NCBI GenBank assembly: GCA_021792075.1
Contig: JAJYVK010000073.1
Location: 1 to 7,509, forward strand
Origin: Actinomycetes bacterium
GTDB taxonomy: Bacteria; Actinomycetota; Acidimicrobiia; Acidimicrobiales; Acidimicrobiaceae
Length of the DNA stretch: 7,509 nucleotides
Direction of reading: 5' to 3'
Shown here: positions 1-5,215 of the stretch, piece after piece
Layout: each line of letters opens with the position of its first letter
Numbering within the stretch: position 1 is the first letter of the stretch
Made by a program: the position numbers and the translations under genes
The notes under the pieces: generated by a model
What the model was told of the DNA's origin: nothing
The model's input: only the letters and a program-made list of their open reading frames with translations
Databases searched by the model: none

Positions 1-387
1 TACTATATCCAACTGGCCCTGGGAGTCAATCCCATATGCATAGTACGGGAGGTTTGAAGGCCATGACTGGATGTACGGACCTCCCAATCCTGTTGTTCCG
101 GGCAGCAAATCTTGTTGTGTCACCGTGACTCCCGGGTTGTTGGCGTTGAACGCTGCGATCGCTGTCTCGATGGTAGTGCCATCAGCCTCGCATGCAGAGA
201 CCGCACTCTTTCCTGTCACACCCCCCAAGGCAAATACCACCACCGCGGCAAGAATGCCAAGAACGACGATGACAATCAAAAGCTCGATCAAGGTGAAACC
301 CGATTCACCCTCTGGTGAGGCTGCTCTGCGCTCGTTTATTCTGCGATAGGCCGCAAGCACGCCTGTATCTTTCAATGGGCTAACCAT
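1..387 (-). CDS. Type IV prepilin, probable major pilin (3' end beyond window)
   Basis: The frame is open from the ATG at 387 to the left edge: 129 codons and no stop, so the C-terminus is missing. The product starts MVSPLKDTGVLAAYRRINER and has a class III (prepilin) signal ending at G30, followed by FTLIELLIVIVVLGILAAVVVF. F31 would be the N-methylated first residue of the mature protein, and E35 is the conserved Glu+5. Residues 31-54 form the hydrophobic N-terminal helix used for membrane storage and fibre packing. The start of the globular domain (SACEADGTTIETAIAAFNA, C66) resembles actinobacterial pilins as I recall them. The ATG has a GGGGAG Shine-Dalgarno 8 nt upstream, and the in-frame TAA at 433-435 leaves no better start. 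The gene is separated from the pilus operon by 360 nt, fitting separate, stronger expression. It could instead be a FimU/GspH-type minor pilin; without the C-terminus I cannot decide. Confidence 0.93.
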   Translation of the reverse strand, partial: MVSPLKDTGVLAAYRRINERRAASPEGESGFTLIELLIVIVVLGILAAVVVFALGGVTGKSAVSACEADGTTIETAIAAFNANNPGVTVTQQDLLPGTTGLGGPYIQSWPSNLPYYAYGIDSQGQLDIV

Positions 388-395
388 CCGTGGAA

Positions 396-401
396 CTCCC
401 C
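396..401 (-). promoter_or_regulatory. Ribosome-binding site of the prepilin gene
   Basis: GGGGAG on the minus strand lies 8 nt before the ATG at 387. It is one of the clearest Shine-Dalgarno sites in the window and fixes the pilin start. The strength suits an abundantly made subunit. Confidence 0.7.
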
Positions 402-417
402 GCTTCCTTACTGCCTT

Positions 418-447
418 AAAATAGATTGAACGTTAATTTACACACAA
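418..447 (-). promoter_or_regulatory. Candidate sigma70-like promoter of the prepilin gene (weak match)
   Basis: On the minus strand TTGTGT (447-442), an 18-nt spacer and TATTTT (423-418) would start a transcript near 410, with a short leader containing the GGGGAG site. Both hexamers deviate from consensus. The main support is position: a 360-nt gap and an upstream terminator-like hairpin mean the pilin needs a promoter somewhere here. Confidence 0.22.
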
Positions 448-713
448 TCCGTGGATCCGAACCCAGAATTTCCACCTTTGACCACTCATCAACTCTTTTG
501 TAAAAAATTGCAGTGCCGACTGTACTACGAGTTAATACGCCTTTACCAGGAACACTGTAGAATCACTGCTTTTTAGCTTACGTAGAGTGTTTTTACGTTC
601 ACTTTCTGTAGTTATTCGCCAGGCTAAATCACAGATGATCAGCACCTTTTGAGAGGATCTCGACACAGATACTGAGATCTATCTACTCCCATCCGGCGTC
701 TTCGAAGGAGGGG

Positions 714-743
714 CGGCAAGACCAAAAGGGTGCGTCTTAGCCG
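714..743 (-). terminator. Hairpin just after the PilX-like stop, probable operon terminator without U-tract
   Basis: On the minus strand CGGCTAAGAC (743-734) pairs with GTCTTGCCG (722-714). This gives nine base pairs with one bulged T (the A at 739 on the plus strand) and an 11-nt loop. It begins 4 nt past the stop codon of the PilX-like gene. No T-run follows the stem, so it is not a textbook intrinsic terminator. U-less terminators have been proposed in actinobacteria, and the hairpin could alternatively protect the 3' end of the mRNA. Confidence 0.5.
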
Positions 744-747
744 AGCA

Positions 748-1635
748 TCAGTTATATATAGGCCCATAGACGCTGGTACCGACGGGTGTAGAGACTGTGA
801 CGTAGTAGCTTGCCCCTGATGCCAAAGCGGGGATGACAGCGGTCAGCGTCGTCGAGTTCAAAACACTCACATTTGCCGCAGCTAGAACAACGTTGGAACC
901 CAGGTTGGTATCAACGAAGTTTACCGATGCGCCGCTCACAAACCCTGTGCCGATGACGGTTATCGTCGCGCCCCCAGCTACGGCTCCGCTGGTCGGAGAG
1001 ATGCTTTGAACTGTTGGAGGTACTGCGTCGAAGACCCAACTGTTTATGGTCATTCCCACTCCACAGGTTGAGGTGCATTGTGCCGTGGAAACAGCTCCTC
1101 TCGGAGAGGGATAGTCATCGAAAGTGACAACGCCTTCGAGAAGTGGGTTTACAGCACAGACTAGCGAAGAGGTCGAACTCGGACAGACTACAAAAGTCAC
1201 TACCCGCGTCTTGGTGCTCAGTGGACTCCAACGAGTGCTGCACCAAACCGAGACTGTCTGACCGTTGAGAGTTATCTGCGATCCCAAAGAGCCGGACCAG
1301 CAAATCGCGGGAGGCGAGGCGTTCAGGGTTTGTGGCATGAAATTGTACCGTATGTTGTTCACAGCGAGTTCCGCGGCACTGTCAGCCGCTGAATCGAGCG
1401 ACTGTGCAGAGTTGAACTTTGTCGTGGCAACGAGGTCGTTCTTGGCAAGGTTCGCAAGCGAAATGACCACGAGGCTTGTGACAATCAAAAAGACTAAAGC
1501 CAGGATAAGGGAACTGCCTCTTTCGTCTTCCGCCCGTCCCTGCTCGCCAGCTCCTTGACTAAAAGATCCATGGGCACGCTCCATGTCAATCTTTCCAGTC
1601 CCCAAGTCCAATCTCCGCAAACTCCTCGTCGCCAT
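748..1635 (-). CDS. PilX/GspK-like minor pilin with C-terminal IPT/TIG domain
   Basis: 295-residue protein. After a long, charged N-terminus comes ERG(40)-SSLILALVFLIVTSLVVI, the pattern of PilX N-terminal segments. Position +5 after G40 is L45, not Glu; loss of Glu+5 is a known mark of GspK, the pseudopilin at the filament tip. Residues 43-64 form the membrane helix and the helix continues to about 95. Six cysteines lie between 112 and 191. Residues 207-290 look like an IPT/TIG beta-sandwich (PTVQSISPTSGAVAGGATIT, then VIGTGF with V-F at 239-240), a module common in surface adhesins and carbohydrate-binding proteins. The gene starts 15 nt after the PilV-like stop. The ATG at 1635 has only a weak GAG upstream; the ATG at 1584 (M18) has GGAAAG 6 nt upstream and may be the true start, giving 278 residues. 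The ligand of the TIG module is unknown. Confidence 0.85.
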   Translation of the reverse strand: MATRSLRRLDLGTGKIDMERAHGSFSQGAGEQGRAEDERGSSLILALVFLIVTSLVVISLANLAKNDLVATTKFNSAQSLDSAADSAAELAVNNIRYNFMPQTLNASPPAICWSGSLGSQITLNGQTVSVWCSTRWSPLSTKTRVVTFVVCPSSTSSLVCAVNPLLEGVVTFDDYPSPRGAVSTAQCTSTCGVGMTINSWVFDAVPPTVQSISPTSGAVAGGATITVIGTGFVSGASVNFVDTNLGSNVVLAAANVSVLNSTTLTAVIPALASGASYYVTVSTPVGTSVYGPIYN

Positions 1636-1650
1636 TCTGTCTCGTGCTCG

Positions 1651-2466
1651 CTATCCAACCGTGAACGGAGCGCTAACCGTCGAAAGAGGCCCATCAGTGG
1701 CAGTCAAGGTGTACCCGCTTCCCGACTGGTCTATAGCGCATCCTGAAAAGCTGATCACCCCTTGGCTCTCCAACTGCGAACAGCCTCCGAGTGATGCGCC
1801 GCTGGTTCCGCTGCCGGGGGTTATGACGAGGCTAACCGTGGAGGTGTCGGTGGGGATGGGACTCCCATTTGAATCTTCGACCGTGATTACTGGCTGAGTT
1901 GTAAGTGGCGTCCCATTAGTACCGCCCGACGGCTCCGTGGTGAAGACGATCTGTGAGGCCGCTACTGCGCTAGCGGAATACTTTGGATCGTCGACTGCAA
2001 AGCTGATCGAGCTTGAAGTTCCAAGAGGTCCGGTCACCGTGATGCTGATCAGCTGCGGAGCGGCAGATCCAGCCGAGCATGATGAGCCGAACGAGGAGCC
2101 ATTCCAATACCGAACCGAAGTTATAGATGCCGAGTATCCGTTCGGAGCTCCAAGGTTCACGCCGCTGTAGCTCGCCGGAGTGGCACAGGGCACGAACATC
2201 GGATTTGCCTGTTGTTGTATCTGAGAAATAGCCCTCTCCGAGACGGTTCTTACGACAGTGTCAAGCGAGACTATTGTTCGATGCTCGGCAGAAGCTGCAA
2301 TGGAGGTTGAAAACGCAGTGAGAAACGCCACCACACAGAGACTGGCGATCACCAGTGTCGCCAAAACCTCTATAAGGGTGTCACCTGTCTCAGAGCACCT
2401 CTCGAAATCCTGGCTATTCGCAATCTCCGTAGGCACCTGGCTCTCGCATTTTTCAATCAGCGTCAT
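1651..2466 (-). CDS. PilV/GspI-like minor pilin with C-terminal bacterial Ig-like domain
   Basis: 271-residue prepilin-like protein. The leader ends ETG(28) and is followed by DTLIEVLATLVIASLCVVAF. E33 is the conserved Glu+5, but +1 is Asp (D29) rather than Phe. Residues 31-53 form the membrane/packing helix, continuing amphipathically to about 88. Residues 90-165 are a small pilin-type globular region with C94 and C130. Residues 171-270 (SQIVFTTEPSGGTNGTPLTT, QPVITVEDSNG, VSLVITPGSG, ISFSGCAID, GYTLTATDG) match a bacterial Ig-like repeat that I recognise from large secreted proteins; C229 and C243 lie in it. The ATG at 2466 overlaps the upstream stop as ATGA and has no Shine-Dalgarno of its own, so translation is probably coupled. 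The likely role is a filament-initiating or tip minor pilin with an added display or adhesive module. Confidence 0.87.
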   Translation of the reverse strand: MTLIEKCESQVPTEIANSQDFERCSETGDTLIEVLATLVIASLCVVAFLTAFSTSIAASAEHRTIVSLDTVVRTVSERAISQIQQQANPMFVPCATPASYSGVNLGAPNGYSASITSVRYWNGSSFGSSCSAGSAAPQLISITVTGPLGTSSSISFAVDDPKYSASAVAASQIVFTTEPSGGTNGTPLTTQPVITVEDSNGSPIPTDTSTVSLVITPGSGTSGASLGGCSQLESQGVISFSGCAIDQSGSGYTLTATDGPLSTVSAPFTVG

Positions 2467-3992
2467 GGTGAAGTGATAGTAAGGTTGAGATTGTTTCCAA
2501 ATGTCGCGGTGTCAGCCACAATGAAGGTGGAGGAAATGGTGACGTTCTCGCCGCTCACTATGGATCCTTTAGGCATATAGACTCCGCCGGCGAAACTCAA
2601 GTTAGAGTTCTCGCCGATATTGATCGTCCCTCCACTTGCGCCATCCCAGTAGGCGATGTCGTCATATCCGGTCGATGCGCCCAGGCTGACGTTATTGTTG
2701 TTTCCGATGTCCACAGTACCGTTGGCCACGTAAAGCAGCACGTTGCTCCCATCCAGGGTCACGTTGCTCCCGGTTGAGAGCGCAGTCGAGCCTTCGAAGA
2801 TGTAGACGCCAGGGGCGAATGACACAGTGACATTATTGGGTATCTGCAGCCCCAGCTGAAACCAGTAGGTCCCCGGTCCAGAGAAATCAATGGTGACGGT
2901 CTTTGTGCCATCAAAAGACGGTGACGAGCTATAGATCCCCGGAGGGCAGCTGTATTGGATCCCTCCGCCCGATGTCTGAGTGGAGCTGCAAGATGCACTG
3001 GAAGCGGCTGTTGGAGTCGAAGGGGCAGCTACCTGCTGGAATGGATCACTGAACTGGCTGTCGTAATATTCCGTCGAAGGATACGTAGCCTTGTCATTGG
3101 GAGTTATGGAGTTGAGAGCCTGATCAGCGGTGACCACAGACGACGCTGCAAGGGTCCCGCCATTTGAAACAGACACCGCATCTGGACACGTCGACGCTAC
3201 TCCGAGCACGCCATTACCCTGTCCTGACCCCACATTAATTGACAGTGAACCCTGGCCAACCCTCAAAGCATTGCATGAGCTCGGGTCGAGGAGTGTAAAG
3301 GGTGCGTATGGGCTCCCGCCACCGGGCAATCCCCCCGCGGCAGAGTCCCATGCACGCGGAGTTGCGGAGAGAGTGTAGGAGAAATTCGTCTTCGGCTCCG
3401 TGATTGCAAAGGTGACCGCTTGAACTCCCTCTGCAGGGATCCATTGCACAGATGCTGTACAGCTGGCAACAGTCTTCGAACAGGCGACAATCGGAGGAGC
3501 CTGATTCGGAGCTATGCCATATGAAACGACCGAAGATGCAGAAGGCGTACCCAGGTTCCCGAGAGTACAGTAGTAGCGATCTAGAGAATACGTTATCAGC
3601 GCTCCGCTCGATTGAGAGACGACTGCGTATGAAACGACGGTCAGGCCATTGTCCCATTGCAGTCCTAGAAGCTGTTGTCCCCTGCCACACTGAGGCACAC
3701 TCGAGACCGAGGTGGTGACCATTTCAGAGCTCTGCACATCCTTGAGAAAAGTTGCAGCAACGAGCTGCGCGTCGCCGGAATCGGAAAGACGATTGCCAAC
3801 GCTCGAATTGAGAGAAAAGACCGAGACAAGGCCTACCGATATTGCACCAATAACCAACGGAAGAACCGTGATTGTTATCAATAGCTCAATCAAGGTGAAG
3901 CCTTCATCGGACGGACCGAGAGCGGCGCGCTGGTGCTTCTGGCTACTAATCAACCGACGAACGGAGGGATAGGCCCCTCGACGCCCTCTCAT
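2463..3992 (-). CDS. PilW/GspJ-like large minor pilin with C-terminal beta-helix-like domain
   Basis: 509-residue protein, more than twice the usual size of a PilW/GspJ-type minor pilin. The leader ends at G31, followed by FTLIELLITITVLPLVIGA; E36 is Glu+5 and residues 33-60 form the N-terminal helix. About 61-215 would be the pilin globular part, with four cysteines (102, 142, 171, 178). From about 226 the sequence changes: Gly/Ser/Asn-rich strands including LDPSSCNALRVGQGSLSINV, FSDPFQ, PPGIYSSSPSF, APGVYIFEG and GGVYMPKG. I recognise this style from the C-terminal domain of TadG-type and other secreted proteins. Six N-[VL]-[ST] motifs at N387, 410, 434, 464, 483 and 503 form an Asn ladder typical of parallel beta-helices. 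The start ATG has AGGTGA 7 nt upstream. The gene overlaps pilC and the PilV-like gene by 4 nt each. The function of the extra domain is not known; adhesion or cell-wall contact at the pilus tip is an inference. Confidence 0.88.
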   Translation of the reverse strand: MRGRRGAYPSVRRLISSQKHQRAALGPSDEGFTLIELLITITVLPLVIGAISVGLVSVFSLNSSVGNRLSDSGDAQLVAATFLKDVQSSEMVTTSVSSVPQCGRGQQLLGLQWDNGLTVVSYAVVSQSSGALITYSLDRYYCTLGNLGTPSASSVVSYGIAPNQAPPIVACSKTVASCTASVQWIPAEGVQAVTFAITEPKTNFSYTLSATPRAWDSAAGGLPGGGSPYAPFTLLDPSSCNALRVGQGSLSINVGSGQGNGVLGVASTCPDAVSVSNGGTLAASSVVTADQALNSITPNDKATYPSTEYYDSQFSDPFQQVAAPSTPTAASSASCSSTQTSGGGIQYSCPPGIYSSSPSFDGTKTVTIDFSGPGTYWFQLGLQIPNNVTVSFAPGVYIFEGSTALSTGSNVTLDGSNVLLYVANGTVDIGNNNNVSLGASTGYDDIAYWDGASGGTINIGENSNLSFAGGVYMPKGSIVSGENVTISSTFIVADTATFGNNLNLTITSP

Positions 3993-5215
3993 CCTATTTT
4001 CACCTGGTTGTAGATGCCGTACATTGCCGAAACCAAGGCCACTGCGACAAAACCGACAACCACCCCCATGATGATGATCACCGCCGGTTCAAAGAGAGCC
4101 GTAACGCGTTCCAGCTTTGAGTCGAGTTCCTGACTATAGTATTCAGCCGCTATCTCAAGCTGGTGATCTAATGTGCCAGTTTCCTCGCCCACCCGGAACA
4201 TCTGCTTCGCCGCACCAGGAAAAAGCCCAGTTCGGGCGATAGGACCTGCAAGGCCCTGGCCCTCCATCATCTCTTCTCTTACATGGTCGAGCGCCGTCCT
4301 GTAGACCGAGTTGCTCGCAGACTCCGAAGTCACCGTCATCGAACGAGGCAGATCCACACCGGCTTTCAAAAGGGAGCCAAGAATCCTGCATATCCGCTCA
4401 AGAATGGCAACCTGCGCAAGTTCGCCTATCACTGGCAGCTTTAAAATCCAGCCGTCCAAAACAGCCTTTCCAGACTTCGATCGTCGCATGGAAACGAATC
4501 CGCCGCCTACGACAGCTGCTAGAGCCAGGATCAGCAGCCACCAGTGAGACATGAACCCCGAAAATGCCATCAGCATGCGCGTCGGAAGAGGGAGCTTGGC
4601 GTGCATCGACTTGAAAAATGTCACGAACCGTGGAAGCACGAATGCAGAAAGAATGACAATTGTGACACACGACATTACGCCCACGACGCTGGGATAGATC
4701 AGTGCTGCGGTGATCTTGCCCTTGGCCTTTATATCACGCTCCAGATACTCGGCTAGCTGGTTCAACACCACATCTAGGTTGCCCGTCAGCTCGGCTGACT
4801 CCAAGATGCCAACATAGTAGTTGGGAAATGCCTCAGGATGAGCTGCAGCTGCAGCCGCGAAAGTGTCACCATTTCGAAGGCTTTCGATTAGATCTGAAAG
4901 GACGTTCCTAAGCATCTTCTGGGAGGTCTCCTCGGCAATCACTTCCAAGGCCTCCATGATCGGGATCCCTGCTGTAAGAAAGACTCCCAACTGACGCGAG
5001 AAGTTCATGACCTCTTTGCGAGGTACCTTCTTCTTTGTGATCTCAAAGTTCAGCACGCTCTTCTTAGGAGCAATCTCAAGGGGCTCAAGTCCCCTCTCTA
5101 TAAGGGCAAGGTGAGCGGCACCCATCGATGCCGCCGCTTCTATTCCCACGACATCCTTGCCGGTGTGGTCGAGCGCCTTATAGGAAAACTTGATCGAGGC
5201 AGGGCGACGGCTCAT
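3989..5215 (-). CDS. pilC: PilC, type IV pilus inner-membrane platform protein
   Basis: 408 residues, the normal full length. PilC is the polytopic membrane protein that couples the cytoplasmic ATPase to pilin insertion or extraction. The N-terminal segment (FSYKALDHTGKDVVGIEAA) is typical of the family. Two T2SS-F (GspF) domains are visible: about 70-193, with the signature ESAELTGNLDVVL at 139-151, and about 272-395, with the matching VGEETGTLDHQL at 342-353. Predicted membrane helices lie at about 173-197, 224-242 and 377-400. KLPLPTRMLM (207-216) after the first helix is also characteristic. The ATG overlaps the pilB stop as ATGA; a CAGGAG 12 nt upstream is a little distant, so translational coupling with pilB is likely. 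Nothing is missing or truncated. GspF of a type II secretion system is the main alternative, less likely next to minor pilins with no gsp genes in view. Confidence 0.97.
   Translation of the reverse strand: MSRRPASIKFSYKALDHTGKDVVGIEAAASMGAAHLALIERGLEPLEIAPKKSVLNFEITKKKVPRKEVMNFSRQLGVFLTAGIPIMEALEVIAEETSQKMLRNVLSDLIESLRNGDTFAAAAAAHPEAFPNYYVGILESAELTGNLDVVLNQLAEYLERDIKAKGKITAALIYPSVVGVMSCVTIVILSAFVLPRFVTFFKSMHAKLPLPTRMLMAFSGFMSHWWLLILALAAVVGGGFVSMRRSKSGKAVLDGWILKLPVIGELAQVAILERICRILGSLLKAGVDLPRSMTVTSESASNSVYRTALDHVREEMMEGQGLAGPIARTGLFPGAAKQMFRVGEETGTLDHQLEIAAEYYSQELDSKLERVTALFEPAVIIIMGVVVGFVAVALVSAMYGIYNQVKIG
4000..4005 (-). promoter_or_regulatory. Ribosome-binding site of the PilW-like gene, inside pilC
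   Basis: AGGTGA lies 7 nt before the ATG at 3992, within the last codons of pilC. It supports that start and means the gene can also be initiated independently of coupling. Confidence 0.6.

Larger units (their letters stand above)
388..747. other. Non-coding gap between PilX-like gene and prepilin gene
   Basis: This stretch of 360 bases holds no convincing gene on either strand. It contains the hairpin at 714-743, a candidate pilin promoter at 418-447 and the pilin ribosome-binding site at 396-401. It is visibly richer in A and T than the flanking genes, especially at about 418-600, as expected for a promoter region. I see no tRNA, riboswitch or repeat family in it. Confidence 0.6.

Noticed and set aside
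71..349. Plus-strand open frame of 92 codons opposite the pilin
   Set aside because: It is the antisense shadow of the prepilin gene, whose GFTLIE motif and ribosome-binding site are unambiguous.
502..522. CAGT-CGGC-ACTG hairpin followed by six T on the minus strand
   Set aside because: The stem is only four base pairs and the next pair is a mismatch. It is too weak for a terminator despite the T-run.
656..679. GATCTC/GAGATC inverted repeat in the gap before the pilin
   Set aside because: Six base pairs with a 12-nt spacer is common by chance, and its position relative to any promoter is unclear.
3235..3690. 151-codon minus-strand frame within the PilW-like gene
   Set aside because: It is an out-of-frame shadow with no recognisable domain; the 509-codon frame has the prepilin signal and cleanly overlapping neighbours.
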